Assembly: GCA_042090305.1 (NCBI GenBank)
Contig: JBELJQ010000007.1
Span: 1-59,641, forward strand
Length of the DNA: 59,641 nucleotides
From: TMED13 sp042090305
GTDB taxonomy: Bacteria > Pseudomonadota > Alphaproteobacteria > Methylaequorales > Methylaequoraceae
Direction of reading: 5' to 3'
The notes beneath the pieces were generated by a model, which was given only the letters and a program-made list of their open reading frames with translations, was not told the DNA's origin and did no database searches. Made by a program: the position numbers and the translations under genes. Below are positions 1-7,502 of the stretch, in pieces (within the stretch, counting starts at the first letter, position 1; every line of letters starts with the position of its first letter).

Positions 1-204
1 ATACATCCACATATTAACAATTTGTGGCTTATCGAATAGAAATAACATTCCATTTGAATTTATAAGCTTTTTTACATTCATAATGCCTTTTGCTCTTGAC
101 TGACTGTCTGAAGCAACCATGACAATTAAATCTGAAAATTGATGGGTAGAAATTATTACATGATTAGCCTTAGTATTTTGACTTAATAAGAGAAAAAAAA
201 AAAT
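1..204 (-). CDS. DUF192 family exported protein (partial, 3' end outside window)
   Basis: Reading the minus strand gives a short hydrophobic leader followed by a segment with the DUF192 pattern: an AKG-type motif (SRAKGIMNVKKL), a GMLFLFD strand and a VNMWM segment that corresponds to the conserved F-W-M-x-N region of the family. The gene runs off the window at base 1. No ATG, GTG or TTG precedes the leader in this frame after the last stop. The best-placed initiator is an ATT at 204-202, seven bases after a GAGG Shine-Dalgarno-like sequence (215-212). The upstream gene ends at 207, so the two are tightly coupled. DUF192 proteins are small exported proteins of unknown function. The identity is fairly safe, the start is not. 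Confidence 0.65.
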   Translation of the reverse strand, partial: MFFFLLLSQNTKANHVIISTHQFSDLIVMVASDSQSRAKGIMNVKKLINSNGMLFLFDKPQIVNMWMY

Positions 205-206
205 TA

Positions 207-455
207 TTATACCTCGAATTTCCCCCCCCTTTTAATCCTATCCAATGTTTTTTTTTCTTCAGGTGAAAGTTCTTCAGATTTTTTTATTTTATCATCATTC
301 CTTGATTCAGTTAATGATAAATCGTATTTGTTCGATAAGCTTTTAAAGATTTGAAATTCAAAAGGTGAAAGTTTTTTGTGGGATAAATCCTTATCCTCCT
401 TTACAAGTTTTTCTTTTTTTAATCTTGATAATGATTTATTAAGTCTATTTTTCAT
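207..455 (-). CDS. Hypothetical small charged protein (82 aa)
   Basis: I do not recognise this protein. It is rich in Lys, Glu, Asp and Ser, has no signal peptide or membrane segment, and is probably helical or disordered. Its last residues (KRGGKFEV) are encoded across a run of eight G on the coding strand, which is remarkable in such A+T-rich DNA. It ends three bases before the most likely start of the DUF192 gene and is probably co-transcribed with it. It starts with ATG at 455 and is divergent from the small gene at 491. Its reality rests on length, operon-like placement and the tight junction; similarity searches would be needed for function. Confidence 0.5.
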   Translation of the reverse strand: MKNRLNKSLSRLKKEKLVKEDKDLSHKKLSPFEFQIFKSLSNKYDLSLTESRNDDKIKKSEELSPEEKKTLDRIKRGGKFEV

Positions 456-490
456 AATAAAATAATATATAATATTATTAAATATATTTT

Positions 491-637
491 ATGGTTGATA
501 AAGAAAAAAAATTATCTCTTATAAGAGCAGAAATGGAAAATGTCAGAGAACTTTATATTAAAGGGTTGATTGATAAGATTACTTACCAAAATGAAACTAG
601 AGATTTATTCGAAGTGGCGGCTAGATATGGAGCATAA
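491..637 (+). CDS. Hypothetical micro-protein (48 aa)
   Basis: An ATG at 491 opens a 48-codon frame ending in TAA at 635-637. The product is charged (starts MVDKEKKLSLIRAEME) and predicted largely helical, with no membrane segment. The next small gene starts at 627, inside its last codons, an overlap typical of translational coupling. No family is recognised. Support comes from the overlap architecture and from the placement directly downstream of the divergent intergenic region; the short length leaves real doubt. Confidence 0.4.
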   Translation: MVDKEKKLSLIRAEMENVRELYIKGLIDKITYQNETRDLFEVAARYGA

Positions 638-851
638 AAATTTACATATGTTAAAAGAATCTATAGAAGAACTTTTTCAAAAGTCAGATAAAGAGAAAAA
701 AGTCTTATATGAATCAATTGAAATGCTTTGGTTGGATGCATCGATAAAACGAAAAAAAAAGGAAGTAAGTTTTCCAGAAAAACTTGATACCAATGTTCTC
801 AGAATAAGACAATTACTTGCTGCAGCATGGCTAGAAGATCTTAAAGAATAG
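627..851 (+). CDS. Hypothetical small protein (74 aa)
   Basis: The chosen start is the ATG at 627, which overlaps the end of the 48-codon gene; an upstream in-frame ATG at 570 lies wholly inside that gene and would add 19 residues. The product is charged and helical, with an LLAAAWLEDLKE C-terminus, and no transmembrane segment. It is not recognised as any known family. The gene ends four bases before the convergent membrane-protein gene at 855. The 491/627 pair may be a two-gene unit. Confidence 0.5.
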   Translation: MEHKNLHMLKESIEELFQKSDKEKKVLYESIEMLWLDASIKRKKKEVSFPEKLDTNVLRIRQLLAAAWLEDLKE

Positions 852-854
852 ATT

Positions 855-1100
855 TTACTTTTTTAGTCTTTGTCGAGCTGATTTTATTATAGGGTGATCA
901 TCAGCACTAACCTTTTCGTTTTTTAAAGTCTTTTCATGAACTGAGTTTGAATATTTATATTTTTTAAAATAATAGTTTAATGAGGCTAAAATAAAAAGAA
1001 TACATGATAGAGTGAAACCAAAAATAAAATTTAGATTAATATAGAGAGTTAAATAGAGAAATATAAATATAATATTTATAAGAGCTAAAATATGAATCAT
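855..1100 (-). CDS. Hypothetical two-helix membrane protein (81 aa)
   Basis: Two hydrophobic segments (about residues 2-22 and 25-45) are followed by a charged, soluble tail of about 35 residues ending in ARQRLKK. This is a small inner-membrane protein with no recognised family. Its start overlaps by four bases the stop of the upstream phytoene-synthase-like gene (1097-1684), so the two are translationally coupled. No function can be assigned. Confidence 0.55.
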   Translation of the reverse strand: MIHILALINIIFIFLYLTLYINLNFIFGFTLSCILFILASLNYYFKKYKYSNSVHEKTLKNEKVSADDHPIIKSARQRLKK

Positions 1101-1684
1101 TTTGAAATATAGTACCTAAAAAGATTTAACATATAAAAAATTTTTGTAATTCTCTTTTTTTTATTATTTAAATATAACTTTAAAAATGTATATTCAAATA
1201 AATCTAAATCATTTGTTTTATTTAATAAATCTTTGACTACGTTCTTTATATTTTCGTTATTAATACTGTTTATATAAAAAAAATAAATTAATTGGAACAA
1301 ATAAGATGTTTTAAACTTTACATTACAAATATCAAATAAGATGTTAAAATTTTTATTTAGATTTTTAAATAAAGAAATTTGATTTTGGCCATTATTTAGA
1401 TTGATATCATCAATAATCTTATCATAAACATTAATTAATTTTATTATTTGTGGAGAAATTTTATCCAAATTTTCAAAATCACTGAGCACATGATTTCTTT
1501 TATTTAAATTTAGCACTTCATCATGAAACCACCTAAGTTTGATTTTTACAATATATGATTCTTCCAACTTTGGATAGAAACTAAATAATTCCTTTTCAAT
1601 ATTCATAATATTGAAAAAAAATTTCTTGTCAGTTATTAACCCAGACTGTAAATATCTAACATAAAAAAGATCTCTTGAATTCAC
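1097..1684 (-). CDS. Diverged squalene/phytoene-synthase-like protein (NDUFAF6-type)
   Basis: Residues about 8-60 resemble the start of the trans-isoprenyl-synthase fold: a short start region, then EESYIVKIKLRWFHDEVLNL, which parallels the family segment 'GEIRLQWWRDAL'. The Asp-rich catalytic motifs of true squalene or phytoene synthases are not visible and the protein (195 aa) is shorter than usual (about 270 aa). Established knowledge: many alphaproteobacteria carry a squalene/phytoene-synthase-family gene just downstream of secDF, and NDUFAF6-like members assist complex I assembly. That synteny supports the call, although a PuuD-like gene lies between here. A non-catalytic role is likely; this is an inference from weak similarity. 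Confidence 0.45.
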   Translation of the reverse strand: MNSRDLFYVRYLQSGLITDKKFFFNIMNIEKELFSFYPKLEESYIVKIKLRWFHDEVLNLNKRNHVLSDFENLDKISPQIIKLINVYDKIIDDINLNNGQNQISLFKNLNKNFNILFDICNVKFKTSYLFQLIYFFYINSINNENIKNVVKDLLNKTNDLDLFEYTFLKLYLNNKKKRITKIFYMLNLFRYYISK

Positions 1685-1703
1685 GGTAACTTAAATCTAT
1701 AAA

Positions 1704-1725
1704 TATAATAACAATAAATAAGGAG
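1704..1725 (+). promoter_or_regulatory. Putative -10 box and Shine-Dalgarno for the PuuD-like gene
   Basis: The 46-base divergent gap contains TATAAT at 1704-1709, an exact -10 consensus, and AGGAG at 1721-1725, five bases before the ATG at 1731. No convincing -35 element was found. The short distance implies a leader of only about 15 bases. Confidence 0.35.
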
Positions 1726-1730
1726 TTTAA

Positions 1731-2321
1731 ATGAATAATATTCTATCGTCACTTAGAAAAACAGTTTTATCTGGCTTTATACTAGTTTTGTTAATAGTTT
1801 TTTACCTTACCTCGTCTGGAATTTCATTTGATTACTCCTATTATGCTTTTTTATTTAGATGGCTTCACGTTTTATCTGGAACTATGTGGATAGGACTTCT
1901 CTGGTACTTTAACTTTGTTCAAATTCCTAATATGCCAAACATCCCTGATGAACAAAAACCAGCTATTTCGAAAGTTATTGCACCAAAGGCTCTTTTTTGG
2001 TTTAGGTGGGCAGCAATAGCTACTTTAGTAACTGGACTAGTTTTAGGACATTTAAATGGATATATTCATGACGCATTACTTTTTTCATCAGGTAGTGCTC
2101 AAATTCATCTAATTGGCTTGGGTATGTGGCTTGGGATCATAATGGCTTTTAATGTTTGGGTATTTATTTGGCCTAATCAAAAAAGAGCATTAGGAATTGT
2201 AGAGGTTTCAAAAGAGATTAAACTTTCTTCTGCTAAAAAAGCAATGCTTTTTTCTAGAACAAATACTTTATTATCTATTCCTATGCTATATTGTATGGTA
2301 GCCGCTCAAAACCTATATTAG
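1731..2321 (+). CDS. PuuD-type (urate hydroxylase-like) membrane protein
   Basis: A 196-residue multi-pass membrane protein with about four hydrophobic segments. The pattern RWLHVLSGTMWIGLLWYFNF (residues about 43-62) and the later HLIGLGMWLG motif match the N-terminal membrane domain of the PuuD / COG3748 family, where conserved histidines in helices are thought to bind haem. True PuuD urate hydroxylases continue into a C-terminal cytochrome c domain; here there is no CXXCH and the protein ends after the membrane domain. It could therefore be an electron-transfer or unrelated membrane module and not a urate oxidase. The gene stands alone on the plus strand between the sec operon and the phytoene-synthase-like gene, with its own promoter-like sequence. 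Confidence 0.6.
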   Translation: MNNILSSLRKTVLSGFILVLLIVFYLTSSGISFDYSYYAFLFRWLHVLSGTMWIGLLWYFNFVQIPNMPNIPDEQKPAISKVIAPKALFWFRWAAIATLVTGLVLGHLNGYIHDALLFSSGSAQIHLIGLGMWLGIIMAFNVWVFIWPNQKRALGIVEVSKEIKLSSAKKAMLFSRTNTLLSIPMLYCMVAAQNLY

Positions 2322-2328
2322 GACTAAT

Positions 2329-3198
2329 TTAATTCTTGTTATATTTGTAACCAAATAAAACTATTAACGGTGAAGCAATGAATATTGAGGAGTATGTACC
2401 AATTAATACTCCCCAAATCATTGCAGAGACAAAGCCCTTAATAACTTCACCACCAAATATAAAAAGCGCTACCAATGCTAATAATGTTGTGATTGAAGTC
2501 ATAAATGTCCTTGATAATGTTTGATTTATAGATTTATTTAACAGACTTGAAAACTCTAATTCAGACTTTATTAAGTTTTCTCTAATTCTATCAAATACAA
2601 CAACCGTATCATTGATAGAGTATCCTGCAATTGTAAGTATTGCAGCTATTGAAGCTAAATTGAATTCGATCTGTGTTATTGAGAAAAAACCGATTGTTGA
2701 TATTACATCATGGAATAATGCTACCAATGCACCCAATCCAAACTGCCAGCCAGAGAATCTAAACCAAATATAAATGAACATAGCAACTAATGAAAATAAT
2801 ATAGCTTTTATGGCAATTATCTTTAATTCGTTTCCGACTTTAGGCCCAACGAATTCAACTCTTCTATAATCTACCTTATCTCCAATAGTTTCTTTAAACT
2901 TTTCGATTACAGAGCTATTCTCCAGACCATCTTTAGAACTATCTTCAAGTTTAAACAGAATAATTTGTGGGTCCCCGAATTCTTGGATTTCAGAATTTCC
3001 AATATTTAAATTTTCGATTTTCTGTCTTAATTCAGATATAATTGGAGTTTCATCAAACTTAGCTTCAATCATTATACCCCCCTTAAAATCTATTCCTAAA
3101 TTTAGACTTTTGTAGGTAAATAAAATGGTTGAAAATAAAAGAACTCCTATTGAAAAAATAAATGCAAAGACTCTATACTTATAAAAATTTATATTCAT
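2329..3198 (-). CDS. secF: Protein translocase subunit SecF
   Basis: SecF works with SecD in the SecDF-YajC complex, which uses the proton gradient to help pull secreted proteins out of the SecYEG channel. The 289-residue product has an N-terminal membrane helix, the GIDFKGG motif at about residues 35-41, a periplasmic domain, and five C-terminal helices carrying the conserved segments GYSINDTVVVFDRIREN and TSITTLLAL. The start codon overlaps the secD stop by four bases, so the pair is translationally coupled. Length is normal for the family. Confidence 0.96.
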   Translation of the reverse strand: MNINFYKYRVFAFIFSIGVLLFSTILFTYKSLNLGIDFKGGIMIEAKFDETPIISELRQKIENLNIGNSEIQEFGDPQIILFKLEDSSKDGLENSSVIEKFKETIGDKVDYRRVEFVGPKVGNELKIIAIKAILFSLVAMFIYIWFRFSGWQFGLGALVALFHDVISTIGFFSITQIEFNLASIAAILTIAGYSINDTVVVFDRIRENLIKSELEFSSLLNKSINQTLSRTFMTSITTLLALVALFIFGGEVIKGFVSAMIWGVLIGTYSSIFIASPLIVLFGYKYNKN

Positions 3199-4778
3199 TT
3201 AAACCTCATATATATCTTGTTTGGCTTAAATTTTAAAACCCATAAACTAACAATCATTTTTGTTAGAATGAGCGCTGAAAACATTGATGTTAATATGCCA
3301 ATACTTAAAGTTACAGCGAAACCTTTTATTGGTCCTGAACCATAATTGAACAATAAAAGAGCAGCTATTAAAGTTGTAAAGTTAGCATCAACAATGGTTT
3401 TGAGGGCATATTTATAACCTAATTCAATAGAATTAATAATCGACCTTCCAGACCTAAGCTCTTCTCTTATTCTTTCGAAAACCAAAACATTAGCATCAAC
3501 AGCCATTCCTACAGTTAAAACAATTCCAGCTATACCTGGCATTGTTAGTGTTGCCTCGATTGCACTTAACATCGAAACTAGTAGGATAACATTTATAATA
3601 ATTGCTATATCTGCTACAAAACCAAAAACTCTATATTTAATAATCATGAATATTATTATTAACATAAATCCAATAGTGAGTGCTTTCTTACCAGCTTCTA
3701 TTGAATCCAAACCAAGGCTTGGGCCAACAGTTCTTTCCTCCAGAACCTTAATCGGAGCTGGGAGTGAACCGGCTCTTAATAACACTGCCAAATCATTAGC
3801 TGCATTAGCAGAAAAGTTTCCACTAATATTTCCTTGCCCTCCTGTGATTGGTTCTCTGATTTGAGGTGCACTGATTACTCTATTATCTAAAAGTATAGCG
3901 AGGCGTTGGTAAGTATTTTCAGTTGTAATTTTAGCAAACTTTTTTGCTCCCTTAGTATCAAATTCAAATGCCACAACGTACCTACCAGTTTGAGCATCAA
4001 CAGTTGCGGCTGCATTTTTTAGTCTATCACCTGTTAGTAAAACTCTTTTTTTTACAAGAAATTCTTTCTCGTAAGCAGTTGGATCCGCATTCAGTGCTTT
4101 AAATGTACCTGCTGGAAACTTCCCCCTTTGTTCTGCCAACTCTACTGTTGTTTTATCTAGCATATGAAAATTTAACTTTGCAGTACGACCAATCAGGGTT
4201 TTAATTCTATCAGGATCTTTTACACCAGGAAGTTGCACTATGATTCTTTCATTTCCTTGCTTTTGGATGGTAGGTTCCTTTGTACCAGATTCGTCTACCC
4301 TCTTTCTTACAACTTCAATAGATTGCTCTACTGTTCTATTCCTTGAGTCACTTATCATTTTTTCAGAAAATAAAAGTGTTAATTTATTTGCCTCATTATC
4401 AATTAGAATCTGTTTATTTATAGACTTTCTAAGTTCGGTTATAACTGGACTAACCATTTGCTCGTCTTTAATTGTTACAACTGCTCCTGTTACTTTTGAG
4501 CCAAGGTTTAGGTATTTAACTTTCATCTTTCTTAAAACACCTCTTATTTCATCAACAAGATTTTCGGATTCTTCTTTGAGTACAGACCGAGTATCCACTT
4601 CAAGTAAAAGATGTGATCCTCCCTGTAAGTCTAAACCAAGATTAACTTGTTTTTTTGAAAAAAAGCTTGGTAAAGCGGTTACTTCACTTTTACCGTAAAA
4701 ATTGGGTAAAATAAAATACAGTCCTGAGATACAAACTGCTAAAATAAAAAACAAATTCCATTTACTAATTTTAAGCAT
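3195..4778 (-). CDS. secD: Protein translocase subunit SecD
   Basis: SecD (527 aa) has an N-terminal helix (about residues 8-25), the GLDLQGGSHL motif (48-57), a large periplasmic P1 region with the LPGVKDP and FEFD elements, and six C-terminal helices including GMAVDANVLVFERIREE and GSGPIKGFA. It forms the proton-driven accessory complex of the Sec translocon with SecF and YajC. It sits between yajC (five-base gap) and secF (four-base overlap), the canonical operon order. Nothing unusual in length or motifs. Confidence 0.97.
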   Translation of the reverse strand: MLKISKWNLFFILAVCISGLYFILPNFYGKSEVTALPSFFSKKQVNLGLDLQGGSHLLLEVDTRSVLKEESENLVDEIRGVLRKMKVKYLNLGSKVTGAVVTIKDEQMVSPVITELRKSINKQILIDNEANKLTLLFSEKMISDSRNRTVEQSIEVVRKRVDESGTKEPTIQKQGNERIIVQLPGVKDPDRIKTLIGRTAKLNFHMLDKTTVELAEQRGKFPAGTFKALNADPTAYEKEFLVKKRVLLTGDRLKNAAATVDAQTGRYVVAFEFDTKGAKKFAKITTENTYQRLAILLDNRVISAPQIREPITGGQGNISGNFSANAANDLAVLLRAGSLPAPIKVLEERTVGPSLGLDSIEAGKKALTIGFMLIIIFMIIKYRVFGFVADIAIIINVILLVSMLSAIEATLTMPGIAGIVLTVGMAVDANVLVFERIREELRSGRSIINSIELGYKYALKTIVDANFTTLIAALLLFNYGSGPIKGFAVTLSIGILTSMFSALILTKMIVSLWVLKFKPNKIYMRFK

Positions 4779-4783
4779 TATTT

Positions 4784-5086
4784 CTATTTTTTATTTATTA
4801 CATCAGCAACTGTTGATCTTAAAATAGAAACATTAACACCTTTGGATATTTCAACAGTAAGATTTTCATTTTCTGCTTTTAAAACTTTCCCTATAATTCC
4901 TCCACTAGTTAATATTTCATCATTTCTTTTTATTGACTCTAGAAGTATTTTATGTTCTTTTTGCCTTTTCTGTTGAGGCCTTATCAATAAAAAATAGAAT
5001 ATTAAAAAGATTAAAATTAATGGAATAAATGATGCCAACATTGAAGGTTGCTGGGCGGCGGTCTGAGCATAAGCAAAATTAAACAT
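4784..5086 (-). CDS. yajC: Preprotein translocase accessory subunit YajC
   Basis: A 100-residue single-pass inner-membrane protein. One hydrophobic helix (about residues 18-35) is followed at once by RPQQKRQKEHK, the hallmark YajC junction, and by a small beta-rich cytoplasmic domain with the GGIIGKV motif. It is the first gene of the secretion-accessory operon yajC-secD-secF and is divergent from the DUF815 ATPase gene across a gap of 99 bases that must contain both promoters. Confidence 0.95.
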   Translation of the reverse strand: MFNFAYAQTAAQQPSMLASFIPLILIFLIFYFLLIRPQQKRQKEHKILLESIKRNDEILTSGGIIGKVLKAENENLTVEISKGVNVSILRSTVADVINKK

Positions 5087-5185
5087 ATTAACACCTAAAA
5101 AAAATGTTTACAAATAATTACATTCAAATCAATATATAAAAACTTCAGAAATAACAAGTGTTAAAATATTTATTATTCAAGAATT

Positions 5186-5965
5186 ATGAAACTAATACAA
5201 AATAAAAATATCTTTCAAAAGTCAGATTATTTTGTTCTTTTACCCAAAGAGCAGAAAATAATGCCAATAAATTTCATATCAGATGTAAAATATCTTGATT
5301 TAATAAATATCGATGAACAAAAGTTAAAACTTTCTAAAAATTTAGAATCATATTCGTTAAATAATGATTCTGAACATACTTTACTTTGTGGTTCAAGAGG
5401 ATGCGGGAAATCTACACTAGTAAAACTTTCAATAAAGCAATTAAATAGTCAAATTAAGAAAAAGATTAAACTTATTGAGGTTTTTAACTTAAGTCTTGAT
5501 TTAATAGCAGACCTTAGTTTTATTTTGTCACAATATAATTACAAGTTCATAATTTTTGTTGATGATGTTAATCTTAATGTTTCAGATGAAAACTTTAAAT
5601 ACATAAAAAGTCTTATAGAAGGTAGTTTAATTAGCAGTATGAAAAATATCAAATTTTATGTTACATCAAATTTAAGAAATCTTTCTGTAAATGTTAATCA
5701 AAATAGTTATGTCAATGATATTGAAAATAAGGATATGCGCGAAAATATGCTTTCGTTGGTAGATAGATTTGGTTGTAAGATATTATTTTATGATTTTAAT
5801 CAGGATGAGTATTTAAAAATTGTTGAGGTTTACTTAAAAGATAGATCAATTCCGTTAACTAAAAATATTAAAAGATTAGCTATCCAATGGTCAATTCAGA
5901 AAGGAAGTTTTTCAGGAAGAACTGCACATCAATTTGTAAAGAATTTTATCATTAATAAAGACTAA
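5186..5965 (+). CDS. DUF815 family AAA-type ATP-binding protein
   Basis: The 259-residue product has a P-loop GSRGCGKST (69-77), a Walker B strand FIIFVDDV (121-128), the sensor-like YVTSNLRNL (158-166), the SLVDRFG segment (190-196) and a C-terminal GSFSGRTAHQF (240-250). These match the COG2607/DUF815 family, whose typical motifs are the TSNRRHL, SLSDRFG and GSRSGRxAxQF elements. Members are predicted P-loop ATPases of unknown role. The gene commonly lies next to yajC in alphaproteobacteria, as here. I considered the DnaA-like regulator HdaA, but the later motifs fit DUF815 better. Its stop overlaps the convergent M23 gene by four bases. Confidence 0.85.
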   Translation: MKLIQNKNIFQKSDYFVLLPKEQKIMPINFISDVKYLDLINIDEQKLKLSKNLESYSLNNDSEHTLLCGSRGCGKSTLVKLSIKQLNSQIKKKIKLIEVFNLSLDLIADLSFILSQYNYKFIIFVDDVNLNVSDENFKYIKSLIEGSLISSMKNIKFYVTSNLRNLSVNVNQNSYVNDIENKDMRENMLSLVDRFGCKILFYDFNQDEYLKIVEVYLKDRSIPLTKNIKRLAIQWSIQKGSFSGRTAHQFVKNFIINKD

Positions 5966-6855
5966 GATAAGTATTTAAGGGGATTTACCGCATTTTTTCC
6001 CTTTCTTATTTCAAAATGTAGTTGTGGTTTTGAAACATTTCCTGTTCTTCCAACTAAGCCAATCTTTTCCCCTTTTTTCACCTTTTCACCTTTTTCGATG
6101 AAAACCTTGTTCAAGTGAGCATATGCAGTAACCCAGTTACTCGAATGCTTTATCAAAACTAAATTTCCATAGCCCGGAATTTCATTTCCACTATAAATCA
6201 CTTTTCCGTCACTTGATGCCATGACGTTTTGGTTTAATTTTGAATCAATATTTATTCCATCATTAAAAAAGCCTTCATTTGATTTGCCATATTTAGAAAT
6301 TAACTTTCCTTTAACAGGCCAAATAAATTGTGATTTGATAATTTTATTATTTAATGATTTGGTCCTATTAATATTTGTTTTTTTTCTTGCTATTTTATTT
6401 ATAGTCTTTTTTTGTTGCTTTTTAATATCCTCATTTTTTAAATCCTTTTTTGAAGATTTGTTGTTAACTAAATATTTATCTATTCTCAATGATTGACCTT
6501 CATAAATTGAATTGACATTCTTAATTTTATTTACTCTTGATATTGTAAAAACATCAGTCTTATACATTCTAGAAATTGAGTAAAGTGTCTCACCTTTTTC
6601 AACAACATGAAAACTTGATGTTGGTAAATTAAGTAATTGTTTGGGATATATCTTATATGGAGAACTAATCCGATTTATGTCAATCAATGTGCGAATAGAA
6701 ATATTTAGCTTTCTAGAAATTGAATATAAATTATCACCCTCAACAACTTTATAAGTTTGATTATTGTTTACTTTTTTTATATTTATAATTTTATAATCAT
6801 TATAAATCAAACCCTCGCACCCATAAATTAATAATAACAATATAAAATATCTCAT
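5962..6855 (-). CDS. LysM-M23 (LytM-type) murein hydrolase activator, degenerate active site
   Basis: The N-terminus is a lipoprotein-like signal ending near Cys13. Two LysM domains follow (about 35-77 and 83-126), then a basic linker, then a LytM/M23 domain (about 178-296). The domain order matches NlpD-type envelope factors, which activate amidases that split septal peptidoglycan. The zinc site appears lost: the canonical HxGxD is replaced by N198-D-G-I-N202, and the HxH pair reads Q278-L-H280, while H247 of the AYAHL motif is kept. It therefore most likely acts as an activator and not as a peptidase. It overlaps the pcm start by four bases. Confidence 0.88.
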   Translation of the reverse strand: MRYFILLLLIYGCEGLIYNDYKIINIKKVNNNQTYKVVEGDNLYSISRKLNISIRTLIDINRISSPYKIYPKQLLNLPTSSFHVVEKGETLYSISRMYKTDVFTISRVNKIKNVNSIYEGQSLRIDKYLVNNKSSKKDLKNEDIKKQQKKTINKIARKKTNINRTKSLNNKIIKSQFIWPVKGKLISKYGKSNEGFFNDGINIDSKLNQNVMASSDGKVIYSGNEIPGYGNLVLIKHSSNWVTAYAHLNKVFIEKGEKVKKGEKIGLVGRTGNVSKPQLHFEIRKGKNAVNPLKYLS

Positions 6856-7502
6856 TTTTTCTCTACACCCTCAATCAATGGAACAAATCTTACTTTATCT
6901 AAATTTATAATATGAATTTTATTTTTTTTTTTAATTACCTTTTTTAGAATTTGTTCATCATGAATTTCCCCAACTGGTACAATCATTATACCGTCATCTG
7001 AAAGTTGGTTGACAAGTTTTTCTGGCACTTCATTTGCGCATGCTGTAACTATAATTCTATCAAAAGGAGCTTGTTCCTCCCAACCCAAACCTCCATCTGC
7101 ATGCTTGAAAAATATATTTGTTGCTTTAATTAGTTTTAGTAATTCTTTCGCCTTGTAATGAAGTGTTCTATATCTTTCAACAGTATAAACGAATCTTGCA
7201 AGTTTAGATAAAATCATTGTTTGATAACCACTCCCTGTACCAATCTCCAAAACTCTCATATTACCTTCTACATCAAGATATTGTGTCATAAGAGCTACAA
7301 CGAATGGTTGAGAAATAGTTTGACCACAATCAATCGGTAGAGCTGTATCTAAGTTAGACTTATCATATAAATTTCCATCTATAAAAAAAGACCTATCGAT
7401 ATCCTCAATTACTCTGAGTATCTTGGGATCTGATATTCCATTTTTTCTTAATGATAAAATCAACTCAATTTTCTTATCTTCTTTTTTAAAATCACTTTTC
7501 AT
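6852..7502 (-). CDS. pcm: Protein-L-isoaspartate O-methyltransferase
   Basis: Pcm repairs isoaspartyl residues in aged proteins by methylating them with S-adenosylmethionine. The 216-residue product has the family signature CGQTISQP (59-66) and a perfect SAM-binding motif VLEIGTGSGYQT (84-95), followed by the VYTVE strand. It overlaps serS upstream by 11 bases and the LysM-M23 gene downstream by four. In many relatives surE lies between pcm and serS; it is absent here. A second, degenerate Pcm-like protein is encoded at 23078-23755. Confidence 0.93.
   Translation of the reverse strand: MKSDFKKEDKKIELILSLRKNGISDPKILRVIEDIDRSFFIDGNLYDKSNLDTALPIDCGQTISQPFVVALMTQYLDVEGNMRVLEIGTGSGYQTMILSKLARFVYTVERYRTLHYKAKELLKLIKATNIFFKHADGGLGWEEQAPFDRIIVTACANEVPEKLVNQLSDDGIMIVPVGEIHDEQILKKVIKKKNKIHIINLDKVRFVPLIEGVEKK

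Noticed and set aside
3646..4698. Plus-strand open frames opposite secD
   Set aside because: They lie wholly within a clearly identified secD gene on the other strand and show no family pattern; antisense frames are common by chance.
5186..5965. HdaA/DnaA-like identity for the ATPase
   Set aside because: The TSNLRNL, SLVDRFG and GSFSGRTAHQF segments match DUF815 better than DnaA-type proteins.
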